Positions 45,382 through 54,455 are shown, numbered from the stretch's first letter. The stretch is 64,000 bases of DNA from Pseudomonas sp. MPC6 (GCF_006094435.1 NZ_CP034783.1:6413001-6477000), one strand, 5' to 3'. The notes: generated from the sequence alone by a model not told the origin. Numbers and translations: made by a program.

Positions 45382-45576
45382 GTGCTGAATATACTGAGAA
45401 TTGCCCAAGTATCTGTAGGTGCGGTTGTGCCTTACAGGCCGGTTGAGTCAGGCAGGCTTGCGATCTACTCCGCTCACGCCGAGCATCTCGCCGACAAGCT
45501 GTTGCAGGTCATCCCAGTCGGAAAGCTGCCGCTTAGCTTGAAGGGTGCCAGGCTTGAGGTTGATCTGGGAATGTAG
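45382..45576 (+). CDS. Uncertain ORF, possible gene fragment
   Basis: The frame is open from 45316 to the TAG at 45574-45576; the only reasonable start is GTG at 45382. The product (LNILRIAQVSVGAVVPYRPV ... HAEHLADKLLQVIPVGKLPL) reads plausibly, but I see no good ribosome site and an ORF on the other strand (45448-45630) competes. May be a remnant of a longer gene. Confidence 0.25.
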   Translation: MLNILRIAQVSVGAVVPYRPVESGRLAIYSAHAEHLADKLLQVIPVGKLPLSLKGARLEVDLGM

Positions 45577-45676
45577 GTCGAGCACCGGGTGAGTCATACA
45601 TGCATCCAGAGGACACGCTGAAGCTGCCATCCTAGTAGAATTTGTCGAGCTAATTACCGCCCCTTTGAGATGTTCT

Positions 45677-46012
45677 ATGAGCCCTGATTTAACTGAAGAA
45701 GAAATGCGTCGTGCCCTGTTCGGTACGGCTCAGCCCGAACATCAGGTGGCTTCTCCTCAAGTACAGGAGCAGGTGCCAGAGGCTGTGTCTACAAAGCCGG
45801 CAGCAGTTCCCCTAGTAAAGAAGAAAGCGGCAAAAGCGTTTACGCCTAGGCTGCGGGTCACGCTCCGGGTTGGGAACGAGTTTGAGGGGAAAATGATCGA
45901 GTTGATTCACGAGGCTGATACGTTGAGCTCGTTGCTTGCTGAGCAGGAGGCTGTGAAGGCGGCCAGGAAGAAGTACAAGTACGTGGAAGTGGTATTGGTT
46001 AAATCGATGTAG
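45677..46012 (+). CDS. Hypothetical protein with basic, Ala/Lys-rich linker
   Basis: 111 residues from the ATG at 45677 (MSPDLTEEEMRRALFG); a TTG at 45665 is the alternative. Middle segment LVKKKAAKAFTPRLRVTLRV links an acidic N-terminal helix to a C-terminal domain with FEGKMIELIHEADTLSSLLA and KKYKYVEVVLVKSM. I do not recognise the family. The basic linker suggests nucleic-acid contact, but that is weak. Confidence 0.55.
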   Translation: MSPDLTEEEMRRALFGTAQPEHQVASPQVQEQVPEAVSTKPAAVPLVKKKAAKAFTPRLRVTLRVGNEFEGKMIELIHEADTLSSLLAEQEAVKAARKKYKYVEVVLVKSM

Positions 46013-46129
46013 ACGACTCAGTGGGGCTGATTAGATGGAAAACCGTGCGCCTATCAACTCCTGCTCTAGGTACGGCCACTGCGACGAACTGAGACTGCCA
46101 CCTTGCCCTGGGCGATCTACCGCGCTCAG

Positions 46130-46417
46130 TCAGTTGTTGATGGAGCGCGCAAGGCAGGGGGAGATCACCGATAGGCGAAGGGAAGGCTCAGGTGCCGGTA
46201 GCCTCATGCATGAGTTGATCACCTGGCGGGCTGAAACAGGCCACTCCCTTTTCGTGAGCAACCTGCGATTCATCACGTTGGAATATTTCTTCTTAGGCTT
46301 TCCAGCGTCATCACGCTTATCGCGGACTTGGCCATCTTGATTCCGAGAGCGAGGTTGAACGCCACCTCCCGGCTTCGGAACAGTTACGTTTGGATTCAAA
46401 GGTCGTCTGTCGGTCAT
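46130..46417 (-). CDS. Hypothetical basic protein, 95 residues
   Basis: Start at the ATG complementary to 46415-46417 with AAGGA eight bases upstream; a longer frame to 46552 is possible. The product (MTDRRPLNPNVTVPKPGGGV ... GKPKKKYSNVMNRRLLTKRE) is strongly basic and low-complexity at the N-terminus. A rightward ORF on the opposite strand (46035-46340) overlaps; the ribosome site favours this one. Function unknown. Confidence 0.45.
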   Translation of the reverse strand: MTDRRPLNPNVTVPKPGGGVQPRSRNQDGQVRDKRDDAGKPKKKYSNVMNRRLLTKREWPVSARQVINSCMRLPAPEPSLRLSVISPCLARSINN

Positions 46418-46614
46418 GCTGTCATCCTTGTGCGCCAAGTACGTGATGTTAAAAATGGCCCAACCATGAACATTTCGCTGGCATTTCGAAAATCCATAGC
46501 GCCGCTGCTGAGCGTAGACTATGAGGACGATGAGAGACGGAGTTGTGTTCAAGATTGCTTACCGTCGAATGAGCGAAGCGAAAACTCATTGCTTCGCTAC
46601 CAGCAATGAAGCCC

Positions 46615-47547
46615 TCAGACCTTGGTGATCTGTGCCATCAAGACAAGGCTTAAGGTGAGTCGATTCTTGGTGAAAGTCTTGTAGCGTCCTTCGTTTGGCG
46701 CCGTCGTAGGAGGCGTGGTCGAAGCCTTCCACATACCCAATACAACAACCTCATCGTCATGCTCTATCCCCTTGAGCCAGGCTGTCTGACGAGACCAAAT
46801 ACTGACCTCTAGACCTACACCGTTTTCGGGGTTTTCGGAGTCCGCACGATACTTGTTCATCCTGAGATTCAAGACATTCTTATTTTTATCGTCGCCCACA
46901 CAGCGCCGAACACTTTTGACGTATCCATGGATAGCAACAGGATGCTGGGTGGTGTTTTGGGATACGGCATGGAACGCCTCCATGTGCCGTTCCGTTTCGA
47001 AATAGAACTGGTGCCAATTGACAACAGTATTGCCTTCAAACACGAGCTCTAGGTGCTGCTCAACGTCGCTATCGTTGGCGCACAATGCTCGTAGTTTGAG
47101 GGCTCGCTTGGCAGAGTTGATATATGCGGGCAGCTTGCCAGGAGTAGATACATAGGTTTTGCTGGATCTGGCCTTGCAACCGTCGCCATTTTGGTTTGTA
47201 GGTGCTGCGCCGCCCTCCAAGGCCTCTTTGATCATTACCAGGCGCATGCGGTACTGATTACCTTTGACACTCTCGACGAGGCCTTGCGACTCTTTCGCAA
47301 TTTCCTCGATTTCATCCTGTACTCCGTATTTGCAGTTGGCTGCATGCTCGCCACCAGGCAGAAGCCTGAAGTACGCAGAAACGAACACCGACTTGTCGTG
47401 TAGCTCGCGTGTGTAAGACGGATTGTGAGTAACCCCGATACTGCAAAACCGACATTTTAGCGGCTCGGCTCCCATGCCTTTTTGATACGTATCGGCTTGC
47501 CATTCACTACCTGTGCGATCCAGAGCACTGCCCATCTTGATGCCCAT
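46615..47547 (-). CDS. Hypothetical protein with N-terminal zinc-binding cluster
   Basis: 310 residues. An N-terminal metal site is visible as LKCRFCSIGVTH followed by GGEHAANCKYG: Cys-x2-Cys and His-x3-Cys, similar to zinc fingers of CoiA-like or nucleic-acid-binding proteins. The rest contains IEEIAKESQGLVESVKGNQY and SAKRALKLRALCANDSDVEQ with no family I recognise. It is divergent from the Gabija-like nuclease gene (about 200 bases apart), a typical position for an accessory or regulator of a defence module, but no link is proven. Confidence 0.6.
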   Translation of the reverse strand: MGIKMGSALDRTGSEWQADTYQKGMGAEPLKCRFCSIGVTHNPSYTRELHDKSVFVSAYFRLLPGGEHAANCKYGVQDEIEEIAKESQGLVESVKGNQYRMRLVMIKEALEGGAAPTNQNGDGCKARSSKTYVSTPGKLPAYINSAKRALKLRALCANDSDVEQHLELVFEGNTVVNWHQFYFETERHMEAFHAVSQNTTQHPVAIHGYVKSVRRCVGDDKNKNVLNLRMNKYRADSENPENGVGLEVSIWSRQTAWLKGIEHDDEVVVLGMWKASTTPPTTAPNEGRYKTFTKNRLTLSLVLMAQITKV

Positions 47548-47747
47548 ACGGACTCCTTTCCTATAGATAAATCCAGTCTACGCAAACTCGGTTTCGCTGC
47601 AACCGCAGTCCTGAGGATTATGGTCTTCGGTTCTTTTTCTGCCCGTACTGTCGGACACTTGAGTCCGGTGCATCCATGGTGTCTACTCGGAGCCTACTCG
47701 ATCTTTTCCTCTCGCTTCCGAGCGTCGTCGACACCACTGCCTAAAGG

Positions 47748-49358
47748 ATGATGGCCTTGATCACCCAGATCAAAATTCGTGGTTACCGTATCTATCGAGA
47801 CTTCACCCTAAGACCTAACGCTCAACTCAACATCCTCGTCGGTGGTAATGACGCAGGAAAATCAACCTTGATAGAGGCTATCGCCCTAGCACTCAACGGT
47901 CGAATCGGCGGACGAGGAGTGCTAGAGGAATTGAACCCTTACTGGTTCAACACCGAAATGGTTGAAGAGTTCGTGGCCCTGAGGAAGGCAGGCAAGAAAG
48001 TTGCCCTACCTGAGATTTTGATCGAACTCTACTTGGACAAGCGAGACGATCTCCAAGGGCTCTGCGGGGCAATCAACACCGACGTTCCGACTAACGCCTG
48101 TCCCGGAATTTCCCTGAGAATCTTCCCACACGAAGAGTATCAGGACATGCTCGATGAGTGGCTCAAGTCGCCGACTGCGCTGCTGCCCGTCGAGTATTAC
48201 ACCTATGAATGGCGGAGCTTCGCTGATCGGGAGGTTACTAAGCGTCCCCGAGCTCTCTCGGTCGCTGTCATTGATTCCCGTACGGTGAAATCCACTACCG
48301 GGATTGACTACCATCTGCGCCAAATCCTCAGCGATCATCTGGAACCAAGCGAAAAGGCATCAATTTCGCTGAGCTATCGTGAGGTCAAGGCATCAATGAC
48401 CGAGAGCGCTCTTTCAGACGTCAACACGCGCCTCGCATTGCTCGAAGCCTCTCTTGAGAATGAGCCTATGGCATTAGCCATGGATCAAAGCTCCCGGTCG
48501 TCCTGGGAAGGCTCCGTTACCCCCCATGTAGATGACGTCCCATTTTCGATGGCAGGGCAGGGGCAGCAAGCAGCAATCAAAATATCGCTTGCGATGAAAC
48601 GCCACTCAGCGAAAGCAAGCATCGTAATGATTGAGGAGCCGGAAAATCACCTCTCTCATACAAGCCTGGCTACACTTCTTTCCCGCATCGAAGCGTTGGC
48701 AACCGACCAGCAACAGCTTTTCATCTCAACTCACAGCACCTATGTGCTGAACAGGCTTGGGCTCAACTCGTTGCTTCTTTTGAGCCGCAACACCGTCTCC
48801 AAAATAACTGAACTGACGCCTGACACCGTTAGGTATTTTCAGCGATTACCAGGTTACGACACGCTAAGGATGGTACTAGCCAAGAAAGTTGTGTTGGTAG
48901 AGGGCCCGTCCGACGAGATCATCTTCGAACGAGTTTTTAAGGATAAATATCGACTTACACCAATGGAGTCTGGCATTGACGTCATCAGCATGCGAGGCCT
49001 CGCGCTGGCTCGATGTTTGGAGCTTTGTGCCGCTATCAACAAACAGGTCGCTGTGATGCGCGACAACGACGGAGTAGAGCCAGCTAAGCTGAGAGAGCCA
49101 GTGAAGAAATGGCTCGATGGCACTCGGCGAGAGTTATTTATCGGTGATGTTGGTGACGGTAAGACGCTTGAGCCTCAGCTGATTCATCATAATGGTGAAA
49201 AAGGGTTGCGAACGATCCTAGGTATTACTGTTGCAGCCGACCTTGAGACCTGGATGATTCGAGAGAAGACTGAGGGCGCTTTGAGAATCGCTGAGTCCAC
49301 TGATGCACTGATTCCACCAGCGTATATGGCAGCCGCAGCGAAGTTCATCCATGGCTAA
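47748..49358 (+). CDS. gajA: OLD-family ATP-dependent nuclease, Gabija GajA-like
   Basis: 536 residues. N-terminal ABC/SMC-type ATPase: Walker A GGNDAGKST (residues 32-40), a signature-like FSMAGQGQQAAIKISLA, Walker B SIVMIEEPENHLSH (about 293-306) and the switch FISTHSTYVL. The C-terminal half is a Toprim domain with VLVEGPSDEIIFERVF (catalytic Glu near 385) and VMRDNDG (Asp pair near 438). This ATPase-Toprim order defines OLD nucleases; those with a UvrD-like helicase next door are class 2, to which Gabija GajA belongs. Anti-phage nickase/nuclease activity is inferred. Two adjacent ATGs (47748, 47751) are possible starts. Confidence 0.85.
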   Translation: MMALITQIKIRGYRIYRDFTLRPNAQLNILVGGNDAGKSTLIEAIALALNGRIGGRGVLEELNPYWFNTEMVEEFVALRKAGKKVALPEILIELYLDKRDDLQGLCGAINTDVPTNACPGISLRIFPHEEYQDMLDEWLKSPTALLPVEYYTYEWRSFADREVTKRPRALSVAVIDSRTVKSTTGIDYHLRQILSDHLEPSEKASISLSYREVKASMTESALSDVNTRLALLEASLENEPMALAMDQSSRSSWEGSVTPHVDDVPFSMAGQGQQAAIKISLAMKRHSAKASIVMIEEPENHLSHTSLATLLSRIEALATDQQQLFISTHSTYVLNRLGLNSLLLLSRNTVSKITELTPDTVRYFQRLPGYDTLRMVLAKKVVLVEGPSDEIIFERVFKDKYRLTPMESGIDVISMRGLALARCLELCAAINKQVAVMRDNDGVEPAKLREPVKKWLDGTRRELFIGDVGDGKTLEPQLIHHNGEKGLRTILGITVAADLETWMIREKTEGALRIAESTDALIPPAYMAAAAKFIHG

Positions 49359-50421
49359 CCATTTGACCTTAGCCGTCGCCGGAGGACGGAAAACCCAGGG
49401 GCTGGTGGAACACTGCAAATCTCTGCCAATTGACCGTCGAGTGTTAGTCGTCACCTTCACGCAAACCAACCAGCTGGAGCTCCGTCATCGACTCGCCTTC
49501 CAAGCCGGCGACTTGCAAAACTTAGAGGTGATGGGATGGTACACATTCCTACTTCGCCATTTCGCGAAGCCATTCCTACCATTCATTTTACCTGGCGAAA
49601 GGGTTGGCGGATTCGACTTTGAGGGAAGGCCCTACTTCAAAGCGGTCGGCAAGGCCAGGTATATGAATCGAAATAACGAGGTCTATGCCTCCGAGTTGGG
49701 AAGGCTTGCTTTCGAAGTAATGCAGTCCAGTGGTGGTGTGCTTATGCACCGACTCGAGTGTCTCTATGACGAGATTCTCTTTGACGAGGTGCAGGATCTA
49801 AGCGGCTACGACTGGGAAATAGTTCACCAGCTACTTTTGTCGAAAATCGACGTTCGAATGGTGGGTGACGTCCGGCAGTCTGTTTTGTCCACCAATCCTC
49901 GTGGCCAGAAGAATAAAAAATATGCCTACGCCGCTGCAATTGAATGGTTCCGGGATCGCGAAACCAAGGGATTGTTGTGCATCAACTACTCGTCGGTCAC
50001 ACACAGATGCCGAGCCGAAATCGCAACCTTTTCAGACACAATATTTGATGCCACGTGGGGATTTCCGGGAACCACCTCCGAGAACACTGTGTGCACGGGG
50101 CATGATGGTGTTTTCCTCGTCAGTAGGAAACATGTCGACGATTACGTTGCAAGCTTTCAGCCCCAATGTCTGAGGCACTCCATCAGTTCCGGTAAGGAGT
50201 ATTCGCTGGATTTCCTAAACTTCAAGGTTTCGAAAGGGGCGACCTATGAACGCGTCCTCATCGTGCCTACGGTGAATATAGAAAGCTTCCTCAAAAAAGG
50301 AATTCATTTGGAAGCAACCTCGGCAGCATCTTTCTACGTCGCAGTAACGAGGGCCAAGCAAAGTGTGGCAATTATCGTTGATCAGCCCGGTGACTCGACG
50401 CTGCCTTATTGGCATCCATAA
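49351..50421 (+). CDS. gajB: Compact UvrD-like helicase, Gabija GajB-like
   Basis: 356 residues, clearly shorter than characterised GajB (about 490). Superfamily 1 motifs are present: a Walker A variant AVAGGRKTQG (the usual Gly before Lys is Arg), Walker B/motif II ILFDEVQDLSGYDW (DEVQD), motif III MVGDVRQSV, and motif VI YVAVTRAKQSVAII. The region between motifs is reduced, so it lacks some helicase subdomains. It overlaps the nuclease gene by 8 bases. In Gabija GajB helps sense nucleotide or DNA ends; the altered P-loop raises the question whether ATP hydrolysis is retained. Confidence 0.8.
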   Translation: MANHLTLAVAGGRKTQGLVEHCKSLPIDRRVLVVTFTQTNQLELRHRLAFQAGDLQNLEVMGWYTFLLRHFAKPFLPFILPGERVGGFDFEGRPYFKAVGKARYMNRNNEVYASELGRLAFEVMQSSGGVLMHRLECLYDEILFDEVQDLSGYDWEIVHQLLLSKIDVRMVGDVRQSVLSTNPRGQKNKKYAYAAAIEWFRDRETKGLLCINYSSVTHRCRAEIATFSDTIFDATWGFPGTTSENTVCTGHDGVFLVSRKHVDDYVASFQPQCLRHSISSGKEYSLDFLNFKVSKGATYERVLIVPTVNIESFLKKGIHLEATSAASFYVAVTRAKQSVAIIVDQPGDSTLPYWHP

Positions 50422-50555
50422 TTTCGCAGTGGCGAGCTTTAGCTGGCTGTGTCAGAGGCCGCTTTGAATGGCCAGCGTGTAGGCTGGCCACCACTAGGTC
50501 AGTGCTAGACGTCCGACTGAATATCGTCGAAGAAATTCGCGTGCACCTCGTACTC

Positions 50556-50984
50556 TTAAGAGCCGAATCGCGCGATCAGGTCTGCTCTCAGTTCGCCTTC
50601 AGCTTCCGGTTCGAGATTGATCCAGTAGCTATATACGAGCCCGTCATCCGATTCGTTGGTCGTGATCTCTGCTCCGGACAAAAGCGCGGCGTCGTCGACA
50701 GATATCTCCAATTCATTCGCCAAGGCTTGGGCCATGGTTATGCGGTTGCCACGTTCAGCTTCTTCCACTTGGGCCCAGTGCTCCCATTCAGACCTACGGT
50801 CGCGATCAGTATCAGACTCACCGCTGGAGATGGACACGCCTTCTTCTCCGATCAACCACTTCCCTTGGCAGCCGTCAGGATCGTAGACAGCAGTAGAGCG
50901 GGGAGAATAAGGGTGATTAGGGGAGTGATTCCGGCATGGTGGAGAGCATTGTGTAATGCTCCCGAAGCGGCACATTAATCCCAT
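50556..50984 (-). CDS. Hypothetical acidic protein (start uncertain)
   Basis: The frame is open for 142 residues; the N-terminal 45 residues look atypical and the true start may be further inside. The C-terminal part is convincing: EWEHWAQVEEAERGNRITMA, then SDDGLVYSYWINLEPEAEGE and an acidic, beta-rich end. Not recognised. It converges on the helicase gene. A rightward ORF over the same bases (50409-50978) is less plausible by composition. Confidence 0.4.
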   Translation of the reverse strand: MGLMCRFGSITQCSPPCRNHSPNHPYSPRSTAVYDPDGCQGKWLIGEEGVSISSGESDTDRDRRSEWEHWAQVEEAERGNRITMAQALANELEISVDDAALLSGAEITTNESDDGLVYSYWINLEPEAEGELRADLIARFGS

Positions 50985-51817
50985 TTTTTAAGCTGAATGC
51001 GCCGATTCGGGCACCTTACGCCGAGCGATGTTAAGGGCGAACGGTACTCCACTCCCGGCACCGGACTGCAGATTCCTCTCAAAGGGTCTGAAGACTTACC
51101 GACTCGGCAGATCCAAGCCATGGCCAAGGAAGACCGACTAGCTTCGCCTAGAGTTGCTCAGGATTGAGCGCCATCTGGTCGCCGTGTCGTTTACTCGGCC
51201 ACGGAAGTTTCCCTTTTGTGCAGACTACGACCACCAGCCAATTCAGTTGGCATCGAGTTAACTCAGGCTTTGCTGTACCCAGCTCGCAGAAAAAGTGGTC
51301 TGAAACCGGCAACGCCAAACCTGCTCATGGACAGAAAATGGCGCCATTGAATCGTCAGTTTCAAATGCTGAGAGCAGCTGTTTCAGAGGGGTATACGGTT
51401 ATGCGAAGGGAGAGTGTTGCAAGTTGTTTCCGGTCTGCAAGGTCGTAGCCCGCGATTTATAAGGCCTGGCCATCCATACAGGGGAAAAATGGATCAAACT
51501 CACAGGATGTACACAGTTATCCACAGCCTTGTCATCTTGCAATGTCAAGGTGGCCACTCTATCTTGTGGTTCAGCCAGCCAAACACACCATATGTTGTGT
51601 TTTTGCGGGTAAGCTGCGGATTCAGTAAAGACAGCGGGCATGCGTGCGAAGTTTGGTCGCCGAGCACACATGTCCGCCTACCCTGAGCCAATGCGTACAT
51701 TGGTGGGAAGCGCATTAGAGAAAAATCCGACTTTGGATGTCAACCATCCAGCTCGGTTTTCCGCTCAAGGGTTGCTCCTGCCTACTCAATCTAATACAGA
51801 TACTGGAGCACCTAACC
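50985..51817. other. 830-base region without convincing gene
   Basis: Several short ORFs on both strands (for example 51164-51448, 51399-51671, 51414-51686) lack ribosome sites and recognisable content. A perfect DnaA-box sequence TTATCCACA occurs at 51517-51525, alone. I see no repeats, tRNA or terminator here. Confidence 0.35.
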
Positions 51818-52072
51818 GTGCCGAAAAATACTAAACAAACTTCGACTTCCGTGGCCAGCCTGGCCTCCAAAATCCTCCGCGACGATAGCTCCTCGGCCAT
51901 CCAGAAAGAATTGGCAGGTTCGGCTATGGCTCAGGCCTCGACCGGTAAGCAAACCGGTGCCGATATGGAGACCAAGGCCAGCCAAGTCCTGGACAGCAAC
52001 AAGTACAACGCCACCACCAAGACCCTCGCGGCCTCGGTACTCGCCCAATCGAACAAAGAGCGGGGTGAGTAA
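51818..52072 (+). CDS. Small conserved Ala/Ser/Thr-rich protein
   Basis: 84 residues from the GTG at 51818 (GGAG nine bases upstream). Two similar halves: SVASLASKILRDDSSSAIQK and KASQVLDSNKYNATTKTLAA, each ending in a short ALAQ/VLAQS helix, so the protein appears to be an internal repeat of about 40 residues. This matches a widespread uncharacterised small protein of Pseudomonas and other Proteobacteria. The next gene starts immediately after the stop, and the pair is usually found together. Function unknown. Confidence 0.72.
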   Translation: MPKNTKQTSTSVASLASKILRDDSSSAIQKELAGSAMAQASTGKQTGADMETKASQVLDSNKYNATTKTLAASVLAQSNKERGE

Positions 52073-52073
52073 C

Positions 52074-52280
52074 ATGGCTCAGTATTTCGTGAACCGCAAT
52101 GCACAGACCAATGGTGACCACGAGGTGCATACCAGTACGTGCATCTATTTGCCGGCACCCCATAACCGCCTTGATCTTGGCTATCACACCACCTGTGTGA
52201 CCGCTGTTCGCCAGGCTCGCAACACCTACCGGCAATCGAACGGATGCCGGACGTGCTCCTCGGTATGTCATACCCAGTAG
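52074..52280 (+). CDS. Small Cys/His-containing protein paired with the previous gene
   Basis: 68 residues: MAQYFVNRNAQTNGDHEVHT, then CIYLPAPHNRLDLGYHTTC and a C-terminal SNGCRTCSSVCHTQ. Four or more Cys and conserved His suggest a small metal-binding fold. It starts one base after the stop of the preceding gene, so the two are translated together. Same pair recurs in other genomes as I recall; no function known. A terminator follows. Confidence 0.72.
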   Translation: MAQYFVNRNAQTNGDHEVHTSTCIYLPAPHNRLDLGYHTTCVTAVRQARNTYRQSNGCRTCSSVCHTQ

Positions 52281-52302
52281 TTTTTAAAGTCTCATCGGGC
52301 GC

Positions 52303-52328
52303 GGGCAGCTTTGCTGCTGCCCCTCTTT
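52303..52328 (+). terminator. Rho-independent terminator after the small gene pair
   Basis: GGGCAGC (52303-52309), six-base loop, GCTGCCC (52316-52322), then CTCTTT. Located 23 bases after the stop of the Cys/His protein gene. Confidence 0.65.
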
Positions 52329-52372
52329 AAAGTTGATTGGATTCCCGGCATTAAGTCTATTGAAGGTCGCTT

Positions 52373-53020
52373 TTGATGATTCAGGATCATGAATACAGCC
52401 TATTGGGCGGGGTCAATCGAGCTTTGATTGGCCGGTATCTGACACTACTAGCAAGCGCGATTTCCGGCATTGCGGTTTTTTTGCTGCTATCAGCTGAAGA
52501 TTTGGCTAAAAAGTATAATCTGCCTGTAAATCTTCCACCGACAGCCCTGTCGCTAATTGGCGCAGGTATAGTCTTTGCCTTGCTATACGCTTTATTCAAT
52601 AAGACGGTTTGGAAATGGCGTTGGGCAGTCAAATATCTAAAAGTCCCTGACCTGTCGGGAGAGTGGCACTGCACTGGAACGACACTGGACATCGGAGGAA
52701 ATCCGATTCGCAGCTGGGAAGCAGATGTATATATCTGTCAAACCTGGGACAAGATCAGAGTGCGTTTGAAGACTCACCAATCGGGCTCAAACAGTATCAC
52801 TGCGGCTTTGGTTCACGATGAGGCTGACGGATACCGCCTTCTTTATAACTATCAGAATGATCCTAATCCCGGCGAGCCTGAGCTTCGAGGACACGTTGGC
52901 AGTGCAAATCTATTATTTACCAAGTTATTAGATAGCGCACAGGGTGACTATTTTAACGGTTACGGTCGGCCCACCTATGGGCGAATAGAGCTGAGGAGAA
53001 AGAATGAGCACGTCAATTAA
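52373..53020 (+). CDS. cap15: CBASS effector, Cap15-like two-helix membrane beta-barrel protein
   Basis: 215 residues. Two membrane segments (about 20-42, YLTLLASAISGIAVFLLL; about 57-77, TALSLIGAGIVFALLYAL) precede a compact beta-rich domain starting at LKVPDLSGEWHCTGTTLD and including WEADVYICQTWDKIRVRLK and YQNDPNPGEPELRGHVGSAN. This is the architecture of Cap15-type effectors (SMODS-associated 2TM-beta), which bind cyclic nucleotides with the barrel and damage the inner membrane. It is directly followed by the cyclase gene, overlapping by 17 bases. Confidence 0.83.
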   Translation: MMIQDHEYSLLGGVNRALIGRYLTLLASAISGIAVFLLLSAEDLAKKYNLPVNLPPTALSLIGAGIVFALLYALFNKTVWKWRWAVKYLKVPDLSGEWHCTGTTLDIGGNPIRSWEADVYICQTWDKIRVRLKTHQSGSNSITAALVHDEADGYRLLYNYQNDPNPGEPELRGHVGSANLLFTKLLDSAQGDYFNGYGRPTYGRIELRRKNEHVN

Positions 53021-54131
53021 TGATCGAATTAACCGTCTACGCTCTAGACGCTCAGGGCTAGATAGATCCTCTGTAATCGCAATGGATGCGAAGGATTTCA
53101 TCGTAAACCGAAGCCTCACAAAAGAGGCGTGGGAACATAGGGTTAAAGACAAGCCGAATACAACTTTTGCTTTAGGAGCGATGCAGGAGGTAGATCCTAC
53201 CTACACCCGCATCAGCATCGAAACCGCAGAACGGGTTAGCAACCAGTTGTCGAAGAGGACAAGCGGCAATCTCGAATTCGAGCTACAGGGATCAGTACCA
53301 CTGAATGTCCATATTCGAGGGGTCAGTGATGTTGATCTTTTAGCAATAGAAGCTGACTTTCATACCTATGATGCGCGTGGGTACATGAGTACATCGGGTC
53401 AGTACCGCTCACCGACCTCACGCACTTCAGTTGGGGTGTTAACCGCTCGCAGGGGCGAAATTAGTAAAGCTCTTCGTGATGCGTTTCCCGCTGCGACGAT
53501 TGACACTTCTGGCTCTAAGGCCATCAAATTGCAAGGAGGGTCATTAGCACGTCCAGTAGACGTCGTGCCCTCCCACTGGCATGACACCATCACTTACCAA
53601 GCCTCTGGTCAGAAACATGACCGCGCTGTCACTGTCCTAGATTCGCATAAAAGTACCACGATTGAAAACTGGCCTTTCCTGCACATCAAAAAGGTACGAG
53701 AACGATGTGAAACCACGGGTGGTGGACTCCGCAAATCAATAAGGTTATGTAAAAACATAAAGGCAGAGCTCGAGGCAGAGGGAAAACCTGTAACGATCTC
53801 AAGCTTTGATATTGCCTCAATAATGTACCATGCCAACATGCATAGCCTCTCCGCTGGTGCCTACTACGAATTAGCGATATTGGCCGAGACCCAAAGATAT
53901 CTGGATTATTTGTGGAACAACAAGGAAGAAGCGAGGAGATTAGTAGTACCTGATGGCTCCCGTTTTATCTTTAATACCGAGGACAAGTTCAATGGCTTGC
54001 TGCATCTATCCGTAGCAATGGACAGTCTCCTCCGAGAGGTAGCCAAAGAGCAAAACTACCTTCTAAGCTTATCCGATAAGCCTTTGCTGGATGCCAGCAG
54101 GGTAGCTGTGACCAACGCGATCATTTTTTAA
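53004..54131 (+). CDS. CBASS CD-NTase (cyclic-oligonucleotide synthase)
   Basis: 375 residues. The nucleotidyltransferase core shows QGSVPLNVHIRG (Gly-Ser, residues about 95-96), the catalytic pair VSDVDLLAI (Asp about 109 and 111) and a third Asp in RPVDVVPSHW (about 187). The all-helical C-terminal half (FDIASIMYHANMHSLSAGAY) fits a CD-NTase. Together with the Cap15-like gene before it, it makes a minimal two-gene type I CBASS with no Cap2/Cap3 accessory genes. It would make a cyclic di- or trinucleotide on phage infection. The clade and product cannot be read from sequence by eye. Confidence 0.88.
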   Translation: MSTSINDRINRLRSRRSGLDRSSVIAMDAKDFIVNRSLTKEAWEHRVKDKPNTTFALGAMQEVDPTYTRISIETAERVSNQLSKRTSGNLEFELQGSVPLNVHIRGVSDVDLLAIEADFHTYDARGYMSTSGQYRSPTSRTSVGVLTARRGEISKALRDAFPAATIDTSGSKAIKLQGGSLARPVDVVPSHWHDTITYQASGQKHDRAVTVLDSHKSTTIENWPFLHIKKVRERCETTGGGLRKSIRLCKNIKAELEAEGKPVTISSFDIASIMYHANMHSLSAGAYYELAILAETQRYLDYLWNNKEEARRLVVPDGSRFIFNTEDKFNGLLHLSVAMDSLLREVAKEQNYLLSLSDKPLLDASRVAVTNAIIF

Positions 54132-54455
54132 AGGTTGCGTGCAGCGCTTAGAGCCCCGTACAGAGATCAATTGAGCAGGGGGCAGACTGCCATGTCCATG
54201 ACTTATCCGCTGGCAACCAGTCATTGATTAAGGTAGGGATTATTGTATGACCACTTGGGTTCCAGTGCATGGTTGGCGACATCGGCGATGAAGCGCTGGG
54301 TTCCATTCGACCGCGTCTGATGAATTTCAGGCGGTGCTTCCCGTGACAATACTAGAATATTCCCAGTCCGCTCCGAAGGGCGCCTGCTGGACAAGATCGA
54401 ATACGTCGCGTTGTAGGTGCAACAGATATCTGAAATCCGGGATGAGGTGACAGCC

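Noticed and set aside
51517..51525. Perfect DnaA box TTATCCACA as evidence of a replication origin
   Set aside because: A single copy without AT-rich stretch, iterons or a rep gene; chance or dispersed site.
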